Of a stretch of DNA of 64,000 bases, positions 1 through 8,393 are shown piece by piece. The translations under genes and the position numbers were made by a program. The stretch is taken from positions 1-64,000 of the forward strand of contig JAUJPC010000006.1 of assembly GCA_030447305.1 (NCBI GenBank), read 5' to 3'. Below the pieces are notes generated by a model. The model had not been told where the DNA came from. It searched no databases and saw only the letters and a list, made by a program, of their open reading frames with translations. Numbering within the stretch: the first letter of the stretch is position 1; every line of letters begins with the position of its first letter. The stretch is from Actinomycetota bacterium. Its GTDB lineage: Bacteria; Actinomycetota; CADDZG01; JAHWKV01.

Positions 1-2
1 GG

Positions 3-221
3 CTTTTGGGATGGATCTCGACACCCCGGGAACTCGTAGCACCCCCGAGCGGTTTGCAGGTGGGCGCTGACCTGCCGGCCAACGGCACGTTCGTTTCGGC
101 GGGGACAGAGACCAGGCCGCCTGAGACGGTCAACCAGGGTGAGTCTTTCCCTTGGTTCAGCACGATCATCGGCTCGATCGGCCTCATCCTACTTATGGTC
201 GCCGGAGTAGTTGCCTTTTGA
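3..221 (+). CDS. C-terminal end of an unidentified membrane-anchored protein (partial)
   Basis: The frame is open from the first complete codon of the window to a TGA at 219-221, so the gene probably begins to the left. The visible part is Pro/Thr-rich and polar and then ends in one hydrophobic stretch (WFSTIIGSIGLILLMVAGV). That layout suggests an extracytoplasmic protein held by a C-terminal membrane segment. An in-frame TTG at 6 could be a start, but no ribosome-binding site can be seen before it. The protein family is not recognisable from this piece. It lies in the same direction as the metal operon that follows, 170 bp upstream of its promoter. Confidence 0.45.
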   Translation, partial: LLGWISTPRELVAPPSGLQVGADLPANGTFVSAGTETRPPETVNQGESFPWFSTIIGSIGLILLMVAGVVAF

Positions 222-391
222 CACAGGAACGTCCCCTCCGCCTGATCGAACTTCCCTCCTGCGCAAGTGGACGGGGTTAGCAACCTGGAGAAACCAGTCT
301 TTTCCCCCTGCGCAATCTCGCCATTGGCTCCTCCGGCCCCAGCGGTGCAGTAATACTGCCGGTATCACGGTAGGGCGACACTGATAGCCGC

Positions 392-420
392 TTGACAGCA
401 GAGTTAGATCCCTCTAACTT
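392..420 (+). promoter_or_regulatory. Promoter with overlapping DtxR-type operator
   Basis: TTGACA at 392-397 and TAACTT at 415-420 are 17 bases apart and look like a sigma-70 -35/-10 pair. Between and over the -10 lies a perfect inverted repeat, AGTTAGATCCCTCTAACT (402-419), with 7-base arms and a 4-base centre. It sits directly before a DtxR-family regulator gene, so autoregulation is the simplest reading. Transcription would begin about 7 bases after the -10, at or next to the GTG at 428, so the message may be leaderless. Confidence 0.7.
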
Positions 421-427
421 TGGAGTT

Positions 428-1087
428 GTGCTTATTACAGATACGATTCAGGATTACCTAAAGACCATCTACTTGATCGCACAGGCGGGCGAAGGCGTAG
501 GGACTAGCGCCATCGCGGAGCGGCTGAAAGTCAGTCCGGCGTCGGTCACGTCAATGACCAAGCGGCTGAACTCCATGGGGTATGTGACCTATCACCGATA
601 TCGGGGGGTAGAGCTAACGGAGACCGGGACCCAGCTGGCCCTTGAGGTGATCAGACACCACCGGCTCTTAGAGGCGTACCTCCACCAGTCCCTTGGCATC
701 CCTTGGGACCGGGTACACGACGAGGCGGAGGTCCTGGAGCACGCGATCTCCGAGGACCTCGAGGATGCAATCGCCCGGATGCTGGGTGACCCGACGCACG
801 ACCCCCACGGTGATCCGATCCCTCCAAAAGACGGCCACTACGAAGAGGTTCTTCACGACTGTCTGGAGAGTGCGCCTGACGGCCCAGCTCGCGTGGAGAG
901 GGTGTCTGATCGGGACGCGGAGGCGTTGAGGTATCTCGCCAAGATCGGCCTGACGCCCGGCACCCAGATCGTTGTTGAGGGAAGGGATCCGTTCGGAGGA
1001 CCGATCTGGGTCGAGGTCGGCAAGCGGCGCCACGCGGTCGGCAAAGAGCTCGCCAATAGCGTCTACGTTTCGAGGCGGGGACTGTGA
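428..1087 (+). CDS. DtxR/MntR-family metal-dependent transcriptional regulator
   Basis: A 219-residue protein with the DtxR architecture. It has an N-terminal winged helix (QDYLKTIYLI, then a recognition helix in VSPASVTSMTKRL), a metal-binding dimerisation region (HHRLLEAYL, then EAEVLEHAISEDLEDAI) and a C-terminal SH3-like FeoA domain (GLTPGTQIVVEGRD). The residue matching DtxR Cys102 is acidic (Glu in DEAEVLEH) and an Asp precedes YLKTIY, as in manganese-sensing MntR; metal choice is inference. GTG 428 is preferred over TTG 392 because that TTG is part of the apparent -35 box. The first gene of a four-gene operon, it overlaps the next start (GTGA) and probably represses the operon when metal is bound. 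Confidence 0.88.
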   Translation: MLITDTIQDYLKTIYLIAQAGEGVGTSAIAERLKVSPASVTSMTKRLNSMGYVTYHRYRGVELTETGTQLALEVIRHHRLLEAYLHQSLGIPWDRVHDEAEVLEHAISEDLEDAIARMLGDPTHDPHGDPIPPKDGHYEEVLHDCLESAPDGPARVERVSDRDAEALRYLAKIGLTPGTQIVVEGRDPFGGPIWVEVGKRRHAVGKELANSVYVSRRGL

Positions 1088-2151
1088 GATTTCAGCTGTC
1101 CCGACGCCCCACTCGTCGAAGCGCCTCTCCGGCGGGGCCGGTTGTTAGCCGGCGCCAGCTGTTGAAAGCCGGCTCTGTAGGAGTAGCGGGTGCCGCATCC
1201 AGCACGTTGGTTGCCAAGCTGGCGGCAGCTGCTGAAAAGCACGACCATCAGGCAGCCGCTGCCGCCGTTACGCCCGGCCATACCAGCCACTTCGGCAACA
1301 TCAGCGTTGGCGAGGTAGACCTTTCGATCTTCGACCCGACCCACTACCTCAAGGAGTTTGACTACGGAAGGGTTTCGACCCTGCCCGACGGTCGCACTCT
1401 GCGTGAGTACGAGATCACTGCCGTCGACCTGGAGATCCAGGTGGCTCCGGGTGTCAACTTCGCGGCGTGGGCCTTCAACGGCAAGGTCCCGGGTCCGACG
1501 CTGCGTGCAACAGAAGGCGACCAGATTCGGATCCGTTTCACCAACGCAGGCGCTCATCCCCACACCATGCACTTTCACGGATTCCATACCGGCGGCATGG
1601 ACGGCGTTTTCGAGTTGGTCGACCGGGGTGAGACCTTTGTCTACGAGTTCGCCGCAGAGCCGTTCGGGCTTCACCTCTACCACTGCCACACCCCGCCACT
1701 AAAGCGCCACATTCACAAGGGGCTGTACGGCGTCTTCATCATCGATCCCCCGGGCGGGCGTCCGCCGGCCGACGAGATGGTGATGATGATGAACGCTTTT
1801 GACACCAACTTCGACGCAGAAAACGAGATCTACTCGGTGAACACCGTGGCTCACCACTACATGAGGCACCCGATCGAGTTAAAGCAGAATCAGCTGGTTC
1901 GCATCTATCTGGTGAACATCACCGAGTTCGACCTGATCAACTCGTTTCACTCCCACGCCACCTTCTTTAACGAGTACAAGACCGGGACGAAGCTGGAACC
2001 CGACCACTTCACCGACACGGTGATTCTTGGCCAGGGCGAGCGGTCCATCCTTGAGCTGACCTACAAGTTCCCGGGCGACTACATGTTCCACGCCCACGTC
2101 AGCGAGTTCGCGGAGCTTGGGTGGAGCGGAATGTTCTCGGTGAAACCATGA
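1084..2151 (+). CDS. Tat-exported multicopper oxidase (two cupredoxin domains)
   Basis: 355 residues. A twin-arginine signal (SRRQLLKAGSVGVAG) points to export in folded form. Copper motifs are visible: HFHGFH in the first cupredoxin domain, YHCHTPPLKRHIHKGLYG (type 1 Cys and His), then FHSHATFF and FHAHVSEFAELGWSG in the second. The length and two-domain layout resemble nitrite-reductase-like and small multicopper oxidases. The position that is an axial Met in AniA-type enzymes appears to be Leu. Substrate is unknown; metal ions (Mn, Fe, Cu) or nitrite are possible. The GTG start overlaps the regulator stop, and the stop overlaps the ZIP gene, so the genes are translationally coupled. Confidence 0.88.
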   Translation: MRFQLSRRPTRRSASPAGPVVSRRQLLKAGSVGVAGAASSTLVAKLAAAAEKHDHQAAAAAVTPGHTSHFGNISVGEVDLSIFDPTHYLKEFDYGRVSTLPDGRTLREYEITAVDLEIQVAPGVNFAAWAFNGKVPGPTLRATEGDQIRIRFTNAGAHPHTMHFHGFHTGGMDGVFELVDRGETFVYEFAAEPFGLHLYHCHTPPLKRHIHKGLYGVFIIDPPGGRPPADEMVMMMNAFDTNFDAENEIYSVNTVAHHYMRHPIELKQNQLVRIYLVNITEFDLINSFHSHATFFNEYKTGTKLEPDHFTDTVILGQGERSILELTYKFPGDYMFHAHVSEFAELGWSGMFSVKP

Positions 2152-3344
2152 CCAAGACCGAGCAACCACCCGCTCCCGCTGTCCAAACACCATCCCGTTC
2201 CCGGGTGGCTCTTATCGCCATCCCGCTGGCGATCACGGCGGCCGTCGTGCTGTTGTTCCTGCGGCTGGGGCCGGCCGGCATCTTCCCCGGCGACTTTCCG
2301 CCGGTCGAAGATGTAACGATCGGCAGGGTTACCCTGAGCCCCGGCGAGATCAAAGTCGTCGTCACCAACGGCGGTCCCTCGCCGGTGACGATCGCCCAGG
2401 TGATCATTGATGACGCCTACTGGGAGTACACCTCCGACACCGACGGACCCATCGAACGGCTCGAATCGGCGACCCTGGTCATGCCCTATCCCTGGGTCGA
2501 GGCAGAGCCGGTCAACATCACGCTGGTCAGCTCAACCGGGGTCACGTTTGAGCACACCATCGACGTGGCGACCGAGACACCCGCGGCCGACGCTCGCTTT
2601 CTGTTGACCTTCGCCCTCATCGGTCTCTACATCGGGTTGATTCCGGTCTTGATCGGCATGACCTGGAAACCGTTCCTGTCGACCCTTTCCCGCCGCTGGC
2701 TACATTTTTTTCTGGCGTTCACCGCCGGAGTCCTCATCTTCCTTGGCGTCGACACGGTGGTCGATGCACTGGAGGAGGCGGCGGCTCTGCCTTCGGCGCT
2801 GGCCGGCGTAGGGGTGGTGGTCGTCGGTTCGGCCCTCGCCTTCGTGGTTACCTTCCTGGTCGGCCGGCTCTTCCGGGCCCGAAAGGATAGTGACCCGGCA
2901 GTGGTCACCGCTTTCACCGTGGCCGCCGGCATTGGCATCCACAACCTCGGTGAGGGCCTGGCGGTCGGCGCCGCCTACCGCTTGGGCGAGATCGCGCTCG
3001 GGACTTTTCTGGTAATTGGGTTCGCAATCCACAACACCACTGAAGGGGTCGGGATCGTCTCGGTCCTCGGGAAACGGCGGATATCGATTGCAGTCCTGCT
3101 GTTACTCGGAGCCATCGCCGGCCTACCGACAGTTCTGGGGACCTGGGCTGGGGCCTTTTTCTTCTCCCCGACCTTGGCGACAGTCTTCCTCGCTGTGGCT
3201 GTCGGAGCCATCGCCCAGGTTGTCGTCGAGGTCCTTGGGGTAGTGCGCAAGGGTCCGGGCGGCTTGGCGTCTGTTCAGTCGATGGGCGGCATTGCGATCG
3301 GACTTGCCGTGATGTATCTCACCGGCGTCTTCGTCGCCGCATGA
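2148..3344 (+). CDS. ZIP-family metal transporter with N-terminal extracytoplasmic domain
   Basis: 398 residues. After an N-terminal membrane anchor (about residues 20-40) comes a 100-residue beta-rich extracytoplasmic stretch, then about eight membrane segments. The ZIP signatures are present: HNLGEGLAVGAA in the fourth and HNTTEGVGIVS in the fifth transporter helix, where most ZIPs have HEIPEG. ZIPs move divalent metals (Zn, Fe, Mn) into the cytosol. The extra outer domain is not part of a minimal ZIP and may dock the neighbouring oxidase or cytochrome; that is inference. ATG 2148 overlaps the oxidase stop (ATGA), and the gene's own stop overlaps the cytochrome start. Confidence 0.88.
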   Translation: MTKTEQPPAPAVQTPSRSRVALIAIPLAITAAVVLLFLRLGPAGIFPGDFPPVEDVTIGRVTLSPGEIKVVVTNGGPSPVTIAQVIIDDAYWEYTSDTDGPIERLESATLVMPYPWVEAEPVNITLVSSTGVTFEHTIDVATETPAADARFLLTFALIGLYIGLIPVLIGMTWKPFLSTLSRRWLHFFLAFTAGVLIFLGVDTVVDALEEAAALPSALAGVGVVVVGSALAFVVTFLVGRLFRARKDSDPAVVTAFTVAAGIGIHNLGEGLAVGAAYRLGEIALGTFLVIGFAIHNTTEGVGIVSVLGKRRISIAVLLLLGAIAGLPTVLGTWAGAFFFSPTLATVFLAVAVGAIAQVVVEVLGVVRKGPGGLASVQSMGGIAIGLAVMYLTGVFVAA

Positions 3345-3730
3345 GAAACGTGTTCCCCCTGCTTTTGGTTGCTCTGGTCGTGCTGCCAGTATGCGGCCGG
3401 AGCCCCCCTAGTGACGAGCCCGCTACCCAGTCCGTGGCCGCCCGTGGTGAAGCCCTATACACCGAGAGGGCTTGTGCGAGCTGCCATACCGTGGACGGAT
3501 CGAAGCTGGTTGGCCCGACATGGAAGGGCCTGGCCGGTTCGCAGGTTGAGTTGGCGGACGGCTCGAAGGTGCGAGCCGACGAAACCTACCTTCGAGAATC
3601 GATGCTGCAGCCCAGCGCCAAGACGGTGAAGGGATTTCCCGCCGGCCTGATGGAGACCGTCATCAAGCCCAACTCGCTGATCGACGAAGAGGTTGATGCG
3701 CTGATCGCCTACATCAAGACCCTGCGCTGA
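3341..3730 (+). CDS. c-type cytochrome, probable lipoprotein
   Basis: 129 residues with one haem-binding motif, CASCHT, preceded by GEALYTERA, and a later GFPAGLM whose Met can be the sixth haem ligand. The pattern GPTWKGL...YLRESMLQPS resembles the cytochrome domains appended to cytochrome oxidase subunit II. The N-terminus is a hydrophobic export signal ending in LPVC, a weak lipobox, so attachment to the outer face of the membrane is likely. As the last gene of the operon it could take electrons from, or give them to, the copper oxidase. The start overlaps the ZIP stop (ATGA). Confidence 0.87.
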   Translation: MRNVFPLLLVALVVLPVCGRSPPSDEPATQSVAARGEALYTERACASCHTVDGSKLVGPTWKGLAGSQVELADGSKVRADETYLRESMLQPSAKTVKGFPAGLMETVIKPNSLIDEEVDALIAYIKTLR

Positions 3731-3734
3731 TCGG

Positions 3735-4300
3735 GTTGTTTTGGTACCGCAATGTCGCCAGCTGCAGGCTCCACTCTAGATCGGCGGCCATCCGCCCTTC
3801 GCGAAGAGTCTCATCAGCGGAACGAACAACCGGGTTCCAGTAGCCGGTCATGAGCAGGACCCCCCATCGCGACTATCAGAACGCCGCCAGCCCGCTCGAT
3901 CGTAACCGCGTGCTTTTGTTTTTGAACAGGGCCATGACTCGTCCCTGGCCGGCGTATGCCCACGCCATCGCCAGAAAAGGAAGACCCATGCCGAGCGAGT
4001 AGCTAGAAGAGCCGCCCCCTCTTTGGCGGTCTGAACCACCGCAGCGGCGCTTAGGATCCCGGCAAGGATCGGTCCGATGCACGGCGTCCAACCGAAGGCG
4101 AATGCCATGCCCAACGGGGAAAGCTCCGGCGAGGCCTGATCGAACCCTGCGCAGGTCGATTCTGCGCTCCCGGTTGAGAAACGGAACTCGCAGTACACCG
4201 AGCATGGCCAGTCCCATGAGAACGACGAACAGGCCGGCTGCTTTCGTCAAGGTTGGTAACGCTCCTGAGGTGAAAATATCCTACTTGTCCGCAGATGAGG
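3735..4300 (-). pseudogene. ccdA: Remnant of ccdA (cytochrome c biogenesis thiol transporter)
   Basis: Pieces of one DsbD/CcdA-type membrane protein follow each other on the minus strand in changing frames. These are LTKAAGLFVVLMGLAMLGV, PFLNRERRI, then LGMAFAFGWTPCIGPILAGI with the typical cysteine, then SLGMGLPFLAMAWA, then IERAGGVLIVAMG and VLLMTGYWNP. At least four frameshifts are needed to join them, and the N-terminal third with the first redox Cys is missing where the IS110 remnant begins. The family delivers reducing power for haem attachment to cytochrome c. It converges on the cytochrome gene, so it was probably once functionally linked. Not expected to be functional as read. Confidence 0.75.
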
Positions 4301-4322
4301 GCGCGCGAAATGACGCCGGGCC

Positions 4323-5396
4323 TTAGGTGCCGGGCGTCAGGTCCGCTAAGCGGCTATGGGATCGAGAGTCACCCGGTAGCCGAGACTGTGGGCCACCGCC
4401 TTGGTTCCTTGGCGGATCCCTTTGGTACTCGCAAACGCTGGTACTGCGCCGAAAGGTAGGTGTCTTCGATCTGGCTGCCGCTTTGGCCGCCTCGGTCAGA
4501 TGGATGCCCAACCACTTCGAGCCCTTCGAAGACTTGCCGGACCGGGACTTACCAGCGGAGGTGGGATTTCCTGGACACATTCCTGCCCAGGAAGCCGGCC
4601 GCTCCGCCGAGCCGAATTGTTGCATGTCCACCTCGATCTCGGCAACGATCCCTTCAGCTGTGCGGCGGTCGACGCCGGTGATGGTGTCCAGCAACTCGAC
4701 CGCCTGATCGAAAGGGGCGATCACCTGGTCGATCTGAGCGGAAATCCGATCGATGATCTGCTCAGGAAGTCCAGCTTCGAAAGGATCGACTCCACGATCA
4801 GCCCGTGGTGGGGGGTGAAGCGACCTTCCAGGGCCTTTTGGAGAAACTCGATCTTGTCCCAAAGCTTGCCTCGGGCCAACTCAGCCAGGATCTTGGGATC
4901 GGTGGTTCCCGAAACCATCGCCGTCAGCATGTCCCGGCCCGAACGACCCAGGATGTCCGTGGCCACCGAGGAGAGCTTGATCCCGGCATCCTGCAGAACC
5001 TTGTCGAGGCGCTGAGCCTCCCGGGTGCGCTCCTCGACCTGAACCCGGCGATAGCGGGTGAGATCCCTCAGTTCCCGGATCGGGCGCTCCGGGATGAAGC
5101 TGGGCTGGACCAGCCCGTGCTCGACCAGCTGACAGATCCACTCGGCATCCTTGATGTCGGTCTTTCGTCCGGGGACGTTGCGCAGATGCGGGATGCCGGG
5201 CGTTGAGCACCCAGCACTGGAAAGCATCCCCCAGAACGTAAAACGGCGGCTTCCAATACACACCGGTGGACTCCATCCCCACCAAGGTGACACCGCAGGC
5301 ACATCCATAGCTCCTCCCCCTTATCGTCGGCCGATTCGTATGGGCCGCTCGGAGGAGCCTCCTATTTAAGGAATCTGAGGTTCGTGCTCGTGGCAA
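4323..5396 (-). pseudogene. Degenerate IS110-family transposase
   Basis: Read on the minus strand in three frames, the pieces match the IS110 order. GMESTGVYWKP carries an acidic residue of the DEDD nuclease, then GRKTDIKDAEWICQLVEHGL, then IRELRDLTRYR with a coiled region. The C-terminal Transposase_20 part follows (LLDTITGVDRRTAEGIVAEI, then GMCPGNPTSAGKSRSGKS with the conserved Ser region). The first DEDD Asp and the true N-terminus are not found, and the C-terminal tail (YLSAQYQRLR) is in another frame. The element is inactive as read. It abuts the truncated ccdA remnant, so its insertion may have removed the start of that gene. Confidence 0.8.
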
Positions 5397-5557
5397 CAGT
5401 TCAACGCTTCCGAGGCTCCCACGTCCGACTAAGACACGGGCTCAAAGGCATCAAGGGCGAACCGACGTCACCGAGCGACCCGAAGACATTTTCATTCGTT
5501 GAAGGCGGCCCCGCCAGGGGCCAAGGTGACTAAGACCTTCATTAAAGCGGGGGAACA

Positions 5558-5964
5558 ATGCCAGGGAAAGCTCCTGTCGCGCGCTGCACTCTCAAACGCC
5601 AGCTCACGAGTGTCCTAGCCGTAACGCTCCTTGTCGGAGCCATGTCTCTGCCTACTCGCGCCCTTGCCGCAGAGAAGGCCCCGAATGCCAAGCCCGCAAA
5701 CTTTCTGCCCGGCGCATCAACCGTACTCCGGTGGGTAAGCCAATTCCCCCCGACGCCAAATTGGCTAAAGAAGCTTCCTCACCATCGTTGCTGGCCAAAG
5801 CGGGTGAGGTGGTGGAGCGCCGAACCGAACGTTCCAAGACGGTGGTCACCGAAGACGGCCGCAACGAGACCCAGTTCTACGATGTGCCGGTCCACTTCAA
5901 AGACGCCAAGGGCAAGTGGCAAAAGATCGACACCAAGGTGGTTCCGAGCGACGAGCCCGGCTAA
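5558..5964 (+). pseudogene. 5' fragment of an RHS/YD-repeat secreted protein gene
   Basis: ATG 5558 opens a Sec-type signal peptide (LTSVLAVTLLVGAMSLPTRALA) and about 20 further residues. The frame then shifts near 5730, and the new frame reads GKPIPPDAKLAKEASSPSLL, then RNETQFYDVPVHFKDAKGKW. The latter resembles the N-terminal region of wall-associated RHS proteins (bridging text GKWQKIDTKVV). The frame ends at 5964 where a full RHS protein would continue for over a thousand residues. Only the export signal and start of the N-terminal domain remain. RHS core sequence occurs later on the opposite strand (8394-10420), so it is not a simple continuation. Confidence 0.55.
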
Positions 5965-6472
5965 GAGTCCACGCTCGTCTGATCTCCTCTAGCTCAACGT
6001 TGTTCACCGTCTTGCATCAGTTCTCGTTGAGGCACGGCCCAGAGACGGCCCAACGGCCCCCTTCTCCGCACGTTGCAGTCTATCCCCCTTGATCGGTGGA
6101 CCGTCCTGCTGGGGGGAGGACCGGATTAGGGCTGCCCGCTCGCTGCTCGAGCGGCTGGAGAGCAAGCGGGTGGCTTGTTCGAAGTGGGGACCGCCGGATG
6201 GTGTTCGCCGGCGAGCCCAGATTGAGAACTGGGCCTTCGCTCTGGACGGCGCTAAGGATGACGGTGCCCGATGGCCCGGCAGCATGCCAAAACCGTCGAC
6301 CACCATTAGGTCCGCGCGTGACGGATTCCGCTAGATCACCCCGCCGGCTGAGGCATCCCCTGACTCGACTACGGTGACCGCCAGTCTTCTCCAAGGGGTT
6401 ACTACACCATCAACCCCTAAGTACCGTCTGCGTCAGACCCTTTGACCGGAATGACCTCTCTTAATTCCACTC
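5965..6472. other. Unassigned stretch between RHS fragment and IS3 remnant
   Basis: Short overlapping frames exist on both strands, but none shows a recognisable domain, a good ribosome-binding site or a codon pattern convincingly better than its shadow frames. It may be further debris of the RHS gene or of an insertion event. Confidence 0.4.
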
Positions 6473-7803
6473 TCATTTGACCGCCCCGGCGCCTTCGGTC
6501 GTCTTTAGTCTGCGATTGTGCCTTGCTCGCTGCATTCCTTGCCTGCGCGCATCGATGATGGCGGCGTGACTGCCGTCGTGCCGCTCCGCCGGGGTGACGA
6601 ACCCGATGCCCTGGTGGAGCCTCACAAAGTTGTAGTGGTGGATGAAGCTGTCGATCATCTGCTCAACCTCCAGGGTGGCAACTCGGCGGTGTCGGCGTGG
6701 TAGAGCCTCTCGCACTTAATGGTGGCCATCCACGCCTCGCAGCTGGCGTTGTCGGCCGGGGCCCGGGGCCGGGAGAAGGTCTGGGTGATCCCGATCTCGT
6801 TGAAGAACTGCCGGGTCGACTTGGAGGTCATCTGGGTCCCCCGGTCCGAGAAAGCCCCTGGAAGGCTCTCAGGCTCCTCAGCGTAGAGCCCTTCCGCCGC
6901 CAGAGCCTTGTCCCAGGCGGTCTGTACGGAGGAAGAGGTCTTCTCGGGCCCGAAGTAGCGGCTGACGATCTTGCGCGAGCAGCTGTCGAGCACCGGGATC
7001 AGGTGGCACAGCCCAGCCCTGGTGGGGATGTCGGTGAAGTCGTAGCGCCAGGTCTGATTGGGCTCGGTGTCGTTGACCTCGGGTTTGGTGGGCCGAGGCC
7101 GGCTCCGGCGCTGGTAGCTGGGAACCTTGCCGGCCGCCCGCAGCACCCGAAGCGTCGACGACTCCGAGCACCAGACCCGGTTTAGCCGGGACAGGTGATG
7201 GGTCAGGTTGCGGTGGCGCTCATCGGCCAGCTCAGGAGATCGGCCGCCTTGATGATCTTGGATCTCTCATCGAGGGTAAGAGCATGGGGAGCGACTCTGG
7301 CCACCGGCGGCTGGTCGATTAGGTTCTGCTCGGTCAGCTGCTCGGCGTCTCGTTGCCCGATCCAACGAAGCCGGCGAGTGTCGAGCATGACGACCCGGCA
7401 AGCCTGATCGATGGTCATGCCCTGGTGTTTGGCATCAGTCACGGCCCCGACGATCTGGAGCTTGACCTCGGCGGTCAGGCGGATGGGCCCGGTCAAACCC
7501 ATTCACTTTTCCCCGCAGCAGGGTGTTCTCGATCGCCAGCTCCTTCAGGGCCTCGTTGGAGCGCTCGAGCTCCTGCTGCAGCTGGACGACCTGCTGATCT
7601 CCTTCTTGCGGCCCCGTCCCTGGCGCAGAGCCTCCAAAGATCCGTCCTTGACCTTGGCCCGGATCGCCTTGAGCTGCCAGGTGGTGATTCCCCATTTGCG
7701 GCACACCTCGGCGTCGGTGGTGTTCTTGCCGCGACGCCTCCAGGAAGATCTGCCACCTCTGATCCGGTGTCAGCCTGATGTTTCGCTGTCTGCGTTCGTC
7801 CAT
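6473..7803 (-). mobile_element. IS3-family element remnant (orfA and orfB with frameshifts)
   Basis: On the minus strand the first ORF begins at 7803 (MDERRQRNIRLTPDQRWQIF) and ends in a leucine-zipper-like stretch, LKELAIENTLLRGKV, as in IS3 OrfA. The second contains an integrase core: WRYDFTDIPTRAGLCHLIPV with the first Asp, FSDRGTQMTSKSTRQFFNEI with the second, and ASCEAWMATIKCERLY with the catalytic Glu. A final piece, MIDSFIHHYNFVRLHQGI, is typical of rve C-termini. At least three indels separate these parts, so the transposase is not continuous. Terminal inverted repeats were not identified, and the stated limits are those of the coding remnants. Confidence 0.8.
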
Positions 7804-8024
7804 CTGCTCTCCCTTCCGGGTTCATATCACCCGATCTGGGAAGGCTGCCAGGGTAGGGTCTGCGGGAGTGGATTTAGCAGGCCAAAAAGCGGTCGCAAGG
7901 TCTAGGCGGAATTGGGTCGTGAGATTGATCCGGTCATCGTATCTAGCCCACTTCGTTCATTGCCTGAAGGAGCTCAGCGCTCACATGGTGAAGAACCCGT
8001 ACTCCTCGTTGTTCCCCTATTTAC

Positions 8025-8375
8025 CTAACTAATCCTTATTATCGTTCTCGTCAAGACACCCGTCGCCTTGATCGTGGACTTGTCGAAGAGAACGAGCAAG
8101 TTCATTAACGGACTTCTGCAGGGGTGTAGCGTCAACGGGATCAGGCAGATATGAAAGCCAACCTTCCTCAAAGGCTCTGCTGCATACTTCGTTGGTCGTA
8201 CTTCTAACTGACGGAAGTATTCGTCGTCCGACATTCGTATTCTGTTGATTAGTGGCTGATAATCGTCCTCTGACTTTCTTTGGCTCACTCGCTTACTCCT
8301 CCGAGCTTTACACGAGTACAGCACTTTGGTTCCGGGCGTTTCTCGGCCGTTCCCACGGCCGAGGAGTCCCCCCAA
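8025..8375 (-). CDS. Hypothetical ORF directly downstream of the RHS tip
   Basis: A 116-residue reading frame on the same strand as the RHS remnant and just after it, in DNA that looks less GC-rich than its surroundings. No family is recognised. The middle part (SEDDYQPLINRIRMSDDEYF) reads like a genuine acidic protein, while the end is less convincing. In polymorphic toxin loci the gene after the C-terminal toxin tip usually encodes immunity; position is the only argument for that here. It may be frameshifted or not a gene at all. Confidence 0.25.
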   Translation of the reverse strand: MGGLLGRGNGRETPGTKVLYSCKARRSKRVSQRKSEDDYQPLINRIRMSDDEYFRQLEVRPTKYAAEPLRKVGFHICLIPLTLHPCRSPLMNLLVLFDKSTIKATGVLTRTIIRIS

Positions 8376-8393
8376 AGAGCGCTACACATAACT

